A model generated the notes under the pieces. That model was not told the origin of the DNA. It searched no databases and was given only the letters and a program-made list of their open reading frames with translations. DNA of 64,000 bases from an uncultured Salinicoccus sp. GTDB taxonomy: Bacteria; Bacillota; Bacilli; Staphylococcales; Salinicoccaceae. This document shows, piece by piece, positions 41,687-50,691 of this stretch (the stretch's first letter is position 1; every line of letters starts with the position of its first letter). Made by a program: the position numbers and the translations under genes. The stretch spans positions 107,252-171,251 of the forward strand of contig CANLWV010000003.1 of the NCBI GenBank assembly GCA_947494965.1, in the 5' to 3' direction.

Positions 41687-43486
41687 TTCCTTGAAAGTAT
41701 GGGCGCCCTTCAATACGCCTACTACACCTTCTTCACCATAGGTCAGATCTTCTGTAATGGTCTTGAATGTCACATTCTTTGCAGAATCAATGTAATATAG
41801 AATGATGTCGTCTTCTGTAATGCTTTCTACTTCTGAAGGGTCCAATTCTGTAATTTTGTATTCATCGATGAATTGATTGAACCAATAATACGTAAAATAT
41901 TCATCAAACAGAATATGATGTCTAATGACTTGCTCAACCCGATTTCGCATCTCCTCATGATCTACTGGATAAGGGAACATCTTAACATTCTTCAAGCCAA
42001 ACTCCTGGGACAATTCATTAAATGCCAGGTGGTTGAATGTGTAGGAGCGTGTCATCAATAGACATTGTTCATAAGGAGTGAGGTCAGCCTGTATGCGTTC
42101 ATCTTCAGACAGCAGGTTACCGTCGAAAGTTTCCAAGCCCAGTTCTTTAGCGCGTTTTGCATCGGAGTTCAAAAGATCGGATACCATTACCGGAATCTCA
42201 TGTTCTTGTAATTTCGAAGCAAGTTTAAGGGAGAAACGGTTTTCACCGATAATTATGATGCCGGGAGGTTCTATGCTCGACAGCTTCAATAATTTACTCA
42301 ACGGCTTAAAACTGAAGCCATAGAAAACGACCGTCACAAAAACGAACCCGAATGTAACAGGTGCGATATATTCCGCCATCGGCACATTCTGATCGTTGAA
42401 AAGCCCCGAGAAGAACTCTGCAACCGCTAGGGCAACAATGCCTCTTGGTGCCACGAATGAAATGAATGCTCTCTCTTTAAAAGGAATCTCAGTATTTATT
42501 GTGGATAGCAGGATATAAGCAGGCCTTACAATTATGATCATGATAAGGCAGAACAGCACCAACTCCCAACTCAGCACCTCATTTAAAACCTCGCGCGTAA
42601 GAGAGGAGGTAATAAGGATGAAGACTGTAGAGACAAGGATCAGCGTCATCTCATCGATAAAATGATTCGACTGCTTATAAATGAGGCTGTGATTTTTGAG
42701 TCGGGCCATCACCAATCCGAATATCGTCACTGAGAGCAAACCGGATTCATGCAGTACAGCGTCGCTCAGACTGAATAATAGCAGAATGAACACAAACTGG
42801 ATGGGAGCCATGAGGTTCTGGGGTATGAAATCCCCTTGAATCATCCATTTAAATAGGTAAGACGCTCCAAAACCAAGAGCAAATGCTACGCTGAATCCAA
42901 TGATATATTCGAGAAAATACTCTAGACCGAAGTCCTGTCCTAAAATCTGAAAGACATAGAATGCAAATAGCGCCAACATCGGTCCTACAGGGTCCAGGAT
43001 AATACTCTCCCACTTAAGTATGGAGTTCACCGAGTCTTTAACCTTGGCCTGCTTAAGCAACGGCTGGATGACCGTAGGGCCGGTCACAATGAAGAGGCCT
43101 GCGAGTACAAATGATATCGATAATGGGAAGTTCAATATAAAGTACATGGCCATCGCACCGAGTAGCCATGCGAGCACAGCACCAACTGTGATGATCCTTG
43201 CTATCGCTTTGGATACTCCCTTCAATTCACGATAATCCAGATTGCTGCTGCCCTCAAAAAGAATTATTGCGACCGCGAGTGAAACAATTGTTCCAAAAAG
43301 CTCGCTGCCCATCATTTCCTGGGGATTCACTATCTGAAATATCGGACCTACAAGGAGTCCTACTATGGACATTACTACTATTGCCGGCCATTTGATCATT
43401 GCTGCAACCCATTGACTCGCAATGCCAAGTGTGATGAATAGGGCGACAATGAGCATGAGTGGTATCTCTATATTCATTCTGCTCAC
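41666..43486 (-). CDS. CPA1-type cation/proton antiporter with RCK-like domain
   Basis: 606 residues. An N-terminal ~390-residue antiporter domain with 12-13 helices has FIVTGPTVIQPLLKQAKVKDSVNSILKWESIILDPVGPM (TGP and ES-x3-DP ion-site motifs) and FVAPRGIVALAVAEF. A cytosolic TrkA/RCK-N-like domain follows (~410-520; IIIIGENRFSLKLASKLQEH, FDGNLLSEDE) and a smaller C-terminal domain. The architecture resembles S. aureus CpaA, a K+(Na+)/H+ antiporter gated by c-di-AMP at RCK-C; whether this C-terminus binds c-di-AMP is unknown. Fits pH and salt homeostasis. Start ATG at 43486 (alternative MNIEIP at 43477) after GGAAGGGTG. Confidence 0.87.
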   Translation of the reverse strand: MSRMNIEIPLMLIVALFITLGIASQWVAAMIKWPAIVVMSIVGLLVGPIFQIVNPQEMMGSELFGTIVSLAVAIILFEGSSNLDYRELKGVSKAIARIITVGAVLAWLLGAMAMYFILNFPLSISFVLAGLFIVTGPTVIQPLLKQAKVKDSVNSILKWESIILDPVGPMLALFAFYVFQILGQDFGLEYFLEYIIGFSVAFALGFGASYLFKWMIQGDFIPQNLMAPIQFVFILLLFSLSDAVLHESGLLSVTIFGLVMARLKNHSLIYKQSNHFIDEMTLILVSTVFILITSSLTREVLNEVLSWELVLFCLIMIIIVRPAYILLSTINTEIPFKERAFISFVAPRGIVALAVAEFFSGLFNDQNVPMAEYIAPVTFGFVFVTVVFYGFSFKPLSKLLKLSSIEPPGIIIIGENRFSLKLASKLQEHEIPVMVSDLLNSDAKRAKELGLETFDGNLLSEDERIQADLTPYEQCLLMTRSYTFNHLAFNELSQEFGLKNVKMFPYPVDHEEMRNRVEQVIRHHILFDEYFTYYWFNQFIDEYKITELDPSEVESITEDDIILYYIDSAKNVTFKTITEDLTYGEEGVVGVLKGAHTFKEEKKNGG

Positions 43487-43589
43487 CCTTCCTGTTTTCT
43501 TAAGACTATATCATTAATCACAAGAGTTCAGTATTGATATATAAATAAAGCACAGAACCCCGTTTGATCCTGCGCTTTTAGCCATTCTT

Positions 43590-44003
43590 CTACTTAACAA
43601 TGATGACTGGAATCTGTGCGCGTTTGGCCACTTTGTGGCTGACACTGCCGAGCATCATCTCTTGAAGACTATTGAGTCCTCGGGTTCCGAGGACGACTAC
43701 GTCGTAATCCCCTGAATTTGCCACTTTCACCACAGTCTCTTTAGGCTCCCCATGCTCGAACAGCACTTCATAGGCGATATTTTCCGACTCGAAGTACTCT
43801 GTGATATTTGATATCTTTGCCAGGCGCTCACGTTCCAGACTCCTATTATTGGACCCATGAAGCACATCTGTTTTTGAGTCGCTATAGGCTATGACATTAA
43901 GAACGGTGACCACTGTACCTTCGAAATGGAATTTACTGATTTCCTTGGCAGCCCGATAGCTATTATCTGAACCATCAGCTGCCAGCAGAATCGATTTATA
44001 CAT
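43590..44003 (-). CDS. Universal stress protein (UspA family)
   Basis: 137-residue cytosolic nucleotide-binding protein: SILLAADGSDNSYRAAKE at the N-terminus and the ATP-binding signature VVLGTRGLNSLQEMMLGSVSHKVAKRAQIPVIIVK at the C-terminus (G-2x-G-9x-G(S) pattern). Starts three bases after the SulP stop, so the two are one operon; this pairing suggests the Usp senses ATP or stress to tune the transporter, an inference from context. Confidence 0.88.
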   Translation of the reverse strand: MYKSILLAADGSDNSYRAAKEISKFHFEGTVVTVLNVIAYSDSKTDVLHGSNNRSLERERLAKISNITEYFESENIAYEVLFEHGEPKETVVKVANSGDYDVVVLGTRGLNSLQEMMLGSVSHKVAKRAQIPVIIVK

Positions 44004-44006
44004 GTT

Positions 44007-45467
44007 TTATCCCCCCATATTAAGCTCTTCTTGATTTATCATACTCAATTCATTAATGATTTTCCGGCTGTCTTTGTTCAAGTTTTTGATGCGCACTTGA
44101 TTATTTCTTCGTTTAAGTCTTGTAATCATCGTATCTACAGCATCTACACCAGAGTCATCCCAGATATGTGCTGCAGTGAAATCAAGCTCTATTGCCTTAT
44201 CATGGTCATCGAGGTCGAGTTGATTCATCATTGTATCAACTGAAGCAAAGAATATCTGTCCATTGAAACGGTAGCTTACGTCGTTCCCTGATTCTGAACG
44301 ATCTACGGTGATGTTGGAGATCTTAGTAGCAAAGAACAGTGCGCTCAATACCACTCCTGCAATCACGCCCATTGCCAAGTTACTGGTGAAAAGGACAATC
44401 ACGACTGTCACAATCATTACAAGAGCGTCAGTCCGCGGCGCTTTTACAACATACTGGAAAGAGCCCCAATCGAATGTGCCGATTGCTACCATCACCATGA
44501 TTCCTGCCAAAATCGGCATTGGTATCTGAACAACCAGATCGCCAAGGACGATTATAAGGAAGATGAGTACCATGCCTGCCGTAAAAGTCGAGAGGCGGGT
44601 AGTCGCACCCGACCTCACATTAATTATTGACTGTCCTATCATGGCACAACCACCCATGCCTCCAAAGAAACCTGCGATGATATTTGATATACCCTGTCCG
44701 CGGGATTCCCTATTCTTACTGCTGTAGGAATCTGTAGCATCATCGACAATTTTTGCAGTCAGTAAGCTTTCAACCAATCCGACGATAGCCATGGATATGG
44801 AGAATGGCAGAATAATCCTCAACGTTTCCATCGTATAAGGTACGTCAGGTATGATGAAACTTGGTAGAGAACGTTCTATCGCTCCCAAGTCTCCGACAGT
44901 CCTCAAGTCAGCCCCCATAAAGAGATAGACAGCAGTCAGCACAATAATCGCGATAAGTGGTGCTGGTATCGCCTTGAAGAATCTTGGGACAACATAAATA
45001 ATCAGCAAGGTGACACCAACATAAACATATGTCGATATTGAGATGCCGAAAATATGTTCAATCTGAGACATGAAGATCATAATGGCAAGCGCATTGACAA
45101 ACCCGAGCATAACGGATTTCGGAATGAACTTCATCAGTTTGCCGATCTTCAAGATGCCAAGTACCAGTTGAATCGCTCCCATCAGCAATGTTGCAGCCAG
45201 TAGATACTCTACACCATATTCACTCACAAGCGGTACAACAAGTAACGCTACTGCACCGGTGGCGGCAGAGATCATCGCGGGACGCCCGCCTAATATTGAT
45301 ATTGATACTGCTATTATGAATGAGGCATATAATCCAACCATCGGGTCGACCCCGGCAATGATGGAAAATGCGATCGCCTCAGGAATAAGAGCAAGCGCCA
45401 CCAGTATCCCCGCCAGAATGTTGGTCTTGGGGTCGGTCAGCCATTCTTTCTTTAATGTCTCTATCAT
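44007..45467 (-). CDS. SulP-family anion transporter with STAS domain
   Basis: 486 residues: about 14 helices (1-380) with [29 protein letters not shown] and [30 protein letters not shown], the SulP signatures, then a cytosolic STAS domain (~395-480; [16 protein letters not shown]...[16 protein letters not shown]). Family members carry sulfate, bicarbonate or dicarboxylates; the [11 protein letters not shown]/NxRSG style is close to BicA-like bicarbonate or sulfate carriers and does not settle the substrate. Start ATG at 45467. Operon with UspA; divergent from the recombinase-like gene. Confidence 0.88.
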   Translation of the reverse strand: MIETLKKEWLTDPKTNILAGILVALALIPEAIAFSIIAGVDPMVGLYASFIIAVSISILGGRPAMISAATGAVALLVVPLVSEYGVEYLLAATLLMGAIQLVLGILKIGKLMKFIPKSVMLGFVNALAIMIFMSQIEHIFGISISTYVYVGVTLLIIYVVPRFFKAIPAPLIAIIVLTAVYLFMGADLRTVGDLGAIERSLPSFIIPDVPYTMETLRIILPFSISMAIVGLVESLLTAKIVDDATDSYSSKNRESRGQGISNIIAGFFGGMGGCAMIGQSIINVRSGATTRLSTFTAGMVLIFLIIVLGDLVVQIPMPILAGIMVMVAIGTFDWGSFQYVVKAPRTDALVMIVTVVIVLFTSNLAMGVIAGVVLSALFFATKISNITVDRSESGNDVSYRFNGQIFFASVDTMMNQLDLDDHDKAIELDFTAAHIWDDSGVDAVDTMITRLKRRNNQVRIKNLNKDSRKIINELSMINQEELNMGG

Positions 45468-45579
45468 TTTCTACGCTCCTATTTTATAATTCTATAGAGC
45501 TTATTATAATCATCAAAGTTTCATAAGTATACCCCTTTTTGGAATTATGACCGCTTTATAGAGATGAGGAGGACCAGGC

Positions 45580-46119
45580 ATGATCTATGGGTATATCAGA
45601 GATGTTGGACTCAACGACTCGAAGATAGAACAGAAAAGGAAGTTGGAAAAGGATGCTGATGAAATATTCGAGGAACAGCACGCCAAGAACAAAAAACGCA
45701 CACAATTAGATCATTTGTTTGCCATACTTAAAAGTGGAGATTATGTATATACCACTGATCTTTTCATACTTGCCGATTCCACGAAACAATTGGTGGACCT
45801 TGTAGATATTGTCGTAGAAAAAAATGCATCCATCATCATCCTCAACAAGTCGTTGGAAATCAATGGGCACTCCACGTATAACTTTCGGGATACACTCCAC
45901 CTCCTATCTGAATTTCAAAGTGATGTCGTCAAGTTCAGGACACGCATCGGGGTGTCAGAAGCAGCGTCCAAAGGAAAGCCCTCGGGAAGACCAAAAAGAA
46001 ATGATGACAATATGAAAAGGGCTTTGGAAATGTATATGTCAAAAAAGTACACTTTGGACGAAATAAAGAGCGAAACAAATATCAGTAGGGCAACATTATA
46101 TCGCCATCTCGACCTATAG
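45580..46119 (+). CDS. Serine-recombinase-like DNA-binding protein with lost active site
   Basis: 179 residues with the layout of a small resolvase/invertase: an N-terminal resolvase fold (IYGYIRDVGLND...), an E-helix (SEFQSDVVKFRTRIGVSEAASKGKPSGRPKR) and a C-terminal helix-turn-helix (YTLDEIKSETNISRATLYRHL). Where active enzymes have GYxRVS with the nucleophilic Ser, this has GYIRDVG; where they have DRLGRS (Asp and two catalytic Arg) it has LFILADS. Ser, Asp and both Arg are gone, while fold and DNA-binding parts remain, so it cannot recombine and is more likely a regulator. ATG at 45580 after GAGGAGG. Divergent from SulP-Usp with a 112-base gap, which makes that operon a candidate target. 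Confidence 0.75.
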   Translation: MIYGYIRDVGLNDSKIEQKRKLEKDADEIFEEQHAKNKKRTQLDHLFAILKSGDYVYTTDLFILADSTKQLVDLVDIVVEKNASIIILNKSLEINGHSTYNFRDTLHLLSEFQSDVVKFRTRIGVSEAASKGKPSGRPKRNDDNMKRALEMYMSKKYTLDEIKSETNISRATLYRHLDL

Positions 46120-46158
46120 AGAAGGGATGAATGTAGTCATCCCTTCGTCTCATTTTTT
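46119..46158. terminator. Bidirectional terminator, recombinase-like gene / methyltransferase
   Basis: GAAGGGATGA (46121-46130) pairs with TCATCCCTTC (46137-46146); a T run follows at ~46153. Confidence 0.75.
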
Positions 46159-46752
46159 CTTAAGATAGCCTTGGATAACCGCACTTCTGCCCCGGTGCAT
46201 AGTCCCTTCGTGACGTTCCACGATCTTTTCGCTTAAGGAAATGATCTCTACGTCATAATGTGAAAACTCTTCCTCCAGCTCTTTTAGATCATACAACATG
46301 TCACTCCTCTTCGGTCCGCCAGTCTGGAATTCCAATTGCCGCTTCGAATAGAATTCGAATAGGATTCTTCCTCCCGGTTTCACACAATCTATACGGTTTT
46401 CAAGCATATTCTTCTTCCCTTCTGCTGGAACATGCCCAAATATGTTGACTGCGATGTCATAGAAGTTTTTAGGGAGGGCATCGGTTACTGTGAGATCTTG
46501 CAGATGAGTTTCTATTTTGACATCTTCTGATTCCGCCAACCGGATAGTTTTATCCAGCCCAACTTTAGAGTAGTCATATGTTACCGCCTCGTGACCCAAT
46601 TTTGCCAGATACACTGCATTGCGTCCCTCTCCCTCAGCAAGCAAGGCGATCTTCAGACTTCCTTTTTCATAAATATTTTCTTTTAACCAGTCGTTGGGCT
46701 CTGTGCCGTAAATATAATGTGCTTCATCAAACTTCCTATCCCAGTTGTTCAA
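46150..46752 (-). CDS. SAM-dependent class I methyltransferase
   Basis: 200-residue methyltransferase of the TehB-like/Methyltransf_11 type. Motif I is ALLAEGEGRNAVYLAKLGHEAVTYDYS (AEGEGRN as in TehB), motif post-I acidic DYS, PGGRILFEFY for motif III. TehB-like enzymes methylate tellurite, selenite or thiols; the substrate here is open. Start is TTG at 46752 (NNWDRKFDE), five bases after GGAGGGG; the frame opening at 46767 lies in the ribosome site itself. The C-terminal half (MHRGRSAVIQGYLKKK) ends against the terminator. Confidence 0.85.
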   Translation of the reverse strand: MNNWDRKFDEAHYIYGTEPNDWLKENIYEKGSLKIALLAEGEGRNAVYLAKLGHEAVTYDYSKVGLDKTIRLAESEDVKIETHLQDLTVTDALPKNFYDIAVNIFGHVPAEGKKNMLENRIDCVKPGGRILFEFYSKRQLEFQTGGPKRSDMLYDLKELEEEFSHYDVEIISLSEKIVERHEGTMHRGRSAVIQGYLKKK

Positions 46753-46920
46753 ACTAAACCCCTCCAATATTTGAATATATATACGAGCTTATCATTCCAG
46801 ATTAATTCCTTGAAATTAATCTCCTCACATTAGTTGATGCTCGTCAATTTTTATTTTGTGCTCTACCTATATACTATAGATAGAAAGTAAGGATATAAAC
46901 TTAACAGGAGGAGATATCGA

Positions 46921-47139
46921 ATGAAAACCAATCTGAAGACAGAGACATTCACCTGCCCAAGCTGCATTAAAAAAATCGAAGGCAACCTATCCAAAAAAGA
47001 GGGTGTTGAAGTCGCAAAAGTGCTGTTCAATTCAAGTAAAGTCAAAGTTGAACACGACGAAAATAAAATTACGCCCGATGAGATAAGAACTATTGTAGAA
47101 AATCTGGGCTACGAAGTTCACAATGTTAAGTCAAGCTAG
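46921..47139 (+). CDS. Heavy-metal-associated (HMA) domain protein
   Basis: 72-residue ferredoxin-like beta-alpha-beta-beta-alpha-beta metal-binding domain with the CxxC site TCPSCIKKIEGNL and C-terminal TIVENLGYEVHNV. CopZ-like chaperones bring Cu(I) to P-type ATPases, but the usual GMTCxxC reads TFTCPSC here and no copA or csoR gene is adjacent, so the metal is uncertain (similar stand-alone proteins are mercury/copper-type). Start ATG at 46921 with AGGAGGAG upstream. Followed by a terminator at 47142-47172. Confidence 0.82.
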   Translation: MKTNLKTETFTCPSCIKKIEGNLSKKEGVEVAKVLFNSSKVKVEHDENKITPDEIRTIVENLGYEVHNVKSS

Positions 47140-47141
47140 AT

Positions 47142-47172
47142 GAAATCTCCCTGACGGGGGATTTTCTTATTC
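47142..47172 (+). terminator. Terminator after the HMA gene
   Basis: AAATCTCCC and GGGGGATTTT around CTGAC, followed by CTTATT. Confidence 0.7.
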
Positions 47173-47183
47173 AATCAGATTCT

Positions 47184-47233
47184 TTGCCGTCTCAGTAACC
47201 GACAGTTAAAATGAATATGTAATTCATTTTGAA
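47184..47233 (+). promoter_or_regulatory. Promoter with palindromic operator for the MDR oxidoreductase
   Basis: A perfect 9-bp inverted repeat, AAAATGAAT (47208-47216) and ATTCATTTT (47222-47230) with a 5-base spacer, covers the -10 box TAAAAT of TTGCCG (~47184)-N17-TAAAAT. This size and position are typical for MarR/TetR-type repressors. No regulator gene is adjacent. Confidence 0.5.
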
Positions 47234-47247
47234 CGGAGGCAATTATA

Positions 47248-48243
47248 GTGAAAAATGAGCAATTTGTATTAGCAAACCGCCCGAAGGGCACACCAGACGA
47301 CAATACCTTTCGACTGGAAGAGATATCAAAAAAAGACCCATCAGATAATGAGGTCATGATCAAACCACTTTATATATCAGTCGACCCTTATATGAGGGGA
47401 CGCATGTCTGATGCAGAATCGTATATCGCGCCATTTGAAGTCGACCAACCTTTACATGGCCATGTAGTCGGTGAAGTCCTTGCTTCGAAGGCAGACGGTT
47501 TTGCTGAAGGCGACTACGTAGTCGGTATAATGCCTTGGCAGCGTTATATCACCATTACAACGGATAATATCCAAAAAGTGCAGGATGCCAATGTCCCCCT
47601 ACACCTTTATCTAAGCACGTTGGGGATGACAGGACAGACTGCCTATCATGGTCTTCTGAAGATCGGGCAACCGCAATCTGGTGAAACAGTCGTAGTCTCT
47701 GCAGCTTCAGGTGCAGTAGGTTCCGTAGTCGGCCAGATCGCTAAAATAAAAGGTGCCAAAGTCGTTGGTATTGCCGGCGGCAAAGAAAAAGTGGCTTATT
47801 TGAAAGATACACTCGGTTTCGATGCTGCGGTCGATTATAAAGCGGAGGACTTCGAAAAATCCCTCGAAGAAGCTGTACCTAATGGAGTGGATGTCTATTT
47901 CGAAAACGTCGGCGGCAAAATCTCCGATGCTGTGTTCAAGCACTTGAATACTTTCTCACGTATCCCGGTGTGCGGCACAATCTCAAACTATAATGACGTT
48001 GAACAGGATATCGGCCCACGCATCCAGCCTATACTCATCAAAAACCAAGCTTTGATGCAGGGCTTTGTAGTCGCTAACTATTCCGATGATTTCCAAGAAG
48101 CCGGTCAAACTCTTGCTGAGTGGGTAAAGGATGGCAAGATCCACACAGAAGTAAGCGTTGAAGAAGGATTTGAAAATCTGCCGAAAGCGTTCAACAACCT
48201 TTTTGAAGGTAAGAACTTAGGTAAGCAGGTAGTTAAGATATAA
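47248..48243 (+). CDS. NADP-dependent oxidoreductase, MDR superfamily (PTGR/CurA-like)
   Basis: 331-residue zinc-free medium-chain reductase: ISVDPYMRGRM, LGMTGQTAYHGLLKIGQPQSGETVVVSAASGAVGSVVGQIAK (NADPH Rossmann AxxGxxG) and DVYFENVGGKISDAV are hallmarks of the leukotriene B4 dehydrogenase/curcumin reductase subgroup. It reduces C=C bonds of alpha,beta-unsaturated aldehydes/ketones, hence reactive-electrophile detoxification. Start is GTG at 47248 after GGAGG. The palindrome over its promoter suggests an electrophile-responsive repressor. Confidence 0.88.
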   Translation: MKNEQFVLANRPKGTPDDNTFRLEEISKKDPSDNEVMIKPLYISVDPYMRGRMSDAESYIAPFEVDQPLHGHVVGEVLASKADGFAEGDYVVGIMPWQRYITITTDNIQKVQDANVPLHLYLSTLGMTGQTAYHGLLKIGQPQSGETVVVSAASGAVGSVVGQIAKIKGAKVVGIAGGKEKVAYLKDTLGFDAAVDYKAEDFEKSLEEAVPNGVDVYFENVGGKISDAVFKHLNTFSRIPVCGTISNYNDVEQDIGPRIQPILIKNQALMQGFVVANYSDDFQEAGQTLAEWVKDGKIHTEVSVEEGFENLPKAFNNLFEGKNLGKQVVKI

Positions 48244-48251
48244 TACATTGC

Positions 48252-48290
48252 GATACAAAAAACGCCCATTTTATGGGCGTTTTTTGTATC
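48252..48290. terminator. Perfect 18-bp terminator after the MDR oxidoreductase
   Basis: GATACAAAAAACGCCCAT (48252-48269) pairs with ATGGGCGTTTTTTGTATC (48273-48290), bidirectional between convergent genes. Confidence 0.9.
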
Positions 48291-48332
48291 ATCATTCTCA
48301 TCTCGATAATGATTTTATTATAGAATTTAAAG

Positions 48333-48656
48333 CTACTCCGGCCGATGCTGTACATAAACTTCATAGATTGAAAGCTCTGCCCCTAGGATCGGATTATTTT
48401 CCTCTTTCGATTTGGAATCACTCGATTCATGTGCTTTTCTGGTGGCACGATCCTGCCTCCAGACTTCGAAACTTTCCTGATCTTCCCAAGTTGTACACAC
48501 TTCTATTACATCATATTCTTCCGTATCTTCTTTGATTAGAACTTCCATCAGTACAAAACCATCAAAAGTATGGACAGACTTTGCCGTGGAAAAACGTTTA
48601 GCTACCTCTTCAACCCTTCCTTTTTCAATACGTATCTCATTGACTACTTTAATCAT
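48333..48656 (-). CDS. IsdG-type haem-degrading monooxygenase
   Basis: 107-residue ABM-fold protein. Asn6, Trp66 and His76 coincide with the catalytic triad Asn7/Trp67/His77 of S. aureus IsdG, in the contexts VVNEIRI, FEVWRQ and RKAHESS; GFVLMEVL and PILGAELSIYEV frame the ferredoxin-like barrel. It would open haem oxidatively to staphylobilin-type products and release iron, in the cytosol. Start ATG at 48656 behind AAGGAGG. No isd cluster adjoins it. Divergent from a second ABM-domain gene. Confidence 0.85.
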   Translation of the reverse strand: MIKVVNEIRIEKGRVEEVAKRFSTAKSVHTFDGFVLMEVLIKEDTEEYDVIEVCTTWEDQESFEVWRQDRATRKAHESSDSKSKEENNPILGAELSIYEVYVQHRPE

Positions 48657-48844
48657 TTAATTGAATAAGCCTCCTTGAAAATAATATATTGTATACTTAA
48701 TATATCATGAATGGAATAATGCATTACAAGATAAACCTTCCATAGATATGATACGCTTTCTATAAATGATGCAGGTTACTCTACCATTATCCATATGGGT
48801 ACAGTCATATCTGTGTCGAACTAACCAAATGAAGAGGTGGCAAT

Positions 48845-49279
48845 ATGATTCTCACAGATGTAGAGAATAACTATCAGGTTTCAATAGAAGAAGAAAAGGC
48901 GATAATACGAAGTAATTCTGAAGAAAAAGGCTACTCAATAATTGAAAGTAAAGGATCTTTGGAAACAAAAGGATTTTGCGTCTTGAATAATGTCTATATC
49001 AATACTGGTATGGAAAAAGCTTTTGAAGCACGCTTTTTGAATCGTCAATCGAACCTTGCTACTGTGACAGGCTTTAAAGCACTCCGTGTTATGAAAGCTG
49101 AATCTGGCCCTTACTACGTCATTCTGACATTGTGGGATAGCGCTCAGGATTTTCATAATTGGCAAGAATCGAACCAGTACAAGAAGACCCATAAAAAAAG
49201 AGGCACCTCTTCTGGACTCGATCGTGAAGTGGTGTCACGGGAGCACTCTTTCAATATACGTTTCCATATACAAAATTAG
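48845..49279 (+). CDS. ABM-domain haem monooxygenase-like protein (HmoB-like)
   Basis: 144 residues: ~45-residue N-terminal segment without clear homologue, then an ABM domain (FCVLNNVYINTGMEKAFEARFLNR...). The Asn (LNNVYI), Trp (FHNWQES) and His (YKKTHKK) positions of the IsdG triad are all present. Bacillus HmoB and staphylococcal TRAP share this long form; the presence of the full triad favours haem degradation over TRAP. ATG at 48845 after AGAGGTGG. Divergently arranged with the short IsdG-type gene. Confidence 0.75.
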   Translation: MILTDVENNYQVSIEEEKAIIRSNSEEKGYSIIESKGSLETKGFCVLNNVYINTGMEKAFEARFLNRQSNLATVTGFKALRVMKAESGPYYVILTLWDSAQDFHNWQESNQYKKTHKKRGTSSGLDREVVSREHSFNIRFHIQN

Positions 49280-49411
49280 TGATTAGGCTCTAAGCTCTTT
49301 GTGTTTGAGCAACATTTTCAGATTGATAATCATTAGTCGATTCGTTACAATATATTATTGTGTTCATTTACACGATGCCTCATTATTAAATTAGAAAAGA
49401 AGTGCCATGAT

Positions 49412-50362
49412 ATGAAACATTTTCTTACCCAAATCCCCGTCTCCATAAGTGGATTGATACTCGGCTTAGTATCCCTCGGCCATCTTTTTTTCTCAATACA
49501 CTATGGCAGAATCGGATGGACTTTCACCATAATTGGGATACTGATGATGTTTTTATTTTTCTTAAAAATTACTGTCACAGGCAGAGATACTTTAAAGACC
49601 TTAGATAACCCAGTCGTTGCAGCCATTTCTCCGACCTTCCCAATGTCCATGATGATGCTCTGTCATACACTAAGTCGCTTTACCGTACATGATTCAATCA
49701 TATTGTTCATATGGTGGGTTGCTATAATACTTCATTTCAGTCTTATGGGATTCTTCACTTTATATTTCCTTGCACCTAGTAATATGAGGTCAGAATACAT
49801 CAATCCAGGGTGGTTTGTTACGTTTGTAGGTATCGGGGTCATTCCGGCCACATCAAGCAATTTTGGCCCAGAGTTTGGGCAGATCATCATTTGGTTTGCG
49901 CTTGCTTTCTATCTTGTGCTTTTGCCGATCGTCATAAGCCAACTGATCAAAAGGAAGGCCACACAATCGACTTTGCCGCTTATCGCCATTATTGCTGCAC
50001 CAGGATCATTATGTTTGACCGGTTATCTATCTGTTATAGACCAACCATCGGAGAGCATCGTCTATATACTGCTCGCTCTATCACAACTACTATATTTTTT
50101 CATTGTTTTCATGTTGCCTAAAATCATGCGATATAAATTTCATCCAAGCTATGCTGCTCTCACATTCCCTGTAGTGATCTCAGCCACCTCGATCATCAAA
50201 GTTTTTCAACTGGTTGATGATGGTGGGCTGGCTAATGAAGTACTGAAATTCGCTTCGATCTTCGAATTGGCTTTGGCTGTAGTCATTGTAACTTACGTGT
50301 TGGTGCGCTATTCGATCTTCATCTTCCAATGCTATGGTAACGATAGAAATTCCTATAATTAA
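49412..50362 (+). CDS. TDT/TehA-family membrane transporter
   Basis: 316 residues in about ten helices, with the TDT pattern: PVSISGLILGLVSLGHL, AAISPTFPMSMMMLCH, NPGWFVTFVGIGVIPATSS and LPKIMRYKFHPSYAALTFPVVISA. The family includes TehA (tellurite) and SLAC1-type anion channels and malate/sulfite exporters; substrate open. Start ATG at 49412 with only a weak ribosome site; the frame opening at 49358 is less likely. Upstream at 49325 is TGATAATCATTAGTC, a partial Fur-box match. Confidence 0.8.
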   Translation: MKHFLTQIPVSISGLILGLVSLGHLFFSIHYGRIGWTFTIIGILMMFLFFLKITVTGRDTLKTLDNPVVAAISPTFPMSMMMLCHTLSRFTVHDSIILFIWWVAIILHFSLMGFFTLYFLAPSNMRSEYINPGWFVTFVGIGVIPATSSNFGPEFGQIIIWFALAFYLVLLPIVISQLIKRKATQSTLPLIAIIAAPGSLCLTGYLSVIDQPSESIVYILLALSQLLYFFIVFMLPKIMRYKFHPSYAALTFPVVISATSIIKVFQLVDDGGLANEVLKFASIFELALAVVIVTYVLVRYSIFIFQCYGNDRNSYN

Positions 50363-50393
50363 TGAGCAGGTTATTCGTATTCCCGCCATAACT

Positions 50394-50420
50394 AAGAGGG
50401 CTTATAGCGGCCCTTTTTTT
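50394..50420 (+). terminator. Terminator after TDT transporter
   Basis: AGGGC...GCCCT short stem followed by TTTTTTT. Confidence 0.6.
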
Positions 50421-50691
50421 ATTTTTTGAATTATAGATGGCTGAAGGAGCAATTTTGATTTATCCTCCATTTGAACATACATAGGTGCATCGACGTTATT
50501 ATGGCGTTATGGACCCCCACAATGTTTTAGCATTTAAAAGCAATGTCTATGACACCATTGCTCATATGAATTGAATCTACTCTTGGATAGACTCTCCACG
50601 GAGATGATCTGTATATAATTATTTAAATTCGATTTATGAAAATGGTCATTTAAAGTATAATGGGGATAACATATAAATGGGAGTGTATTTA
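50421..50691. other. Intergenic region before fbp
   Basis: With the terminator just before it, this makes ~330 bases without a gene. It contains GACGTTATTATGGCGTTATGG (~50494-50514), two copies of the CGTTAT motif, and a candidate fbp promoter with -10 TATAAT at 50656-50661 and a weak -35 TTTATG at 50633. No coding or structured RNA signal is seen. Confidence 0.4.

Noticed and set aside
49322..49340. Fur box before the TDT transporter
   Set aside because: TGATAATCATTAGTC keeps the left half, but three of the last bases of the right half mismatch; reported only as a partial match.
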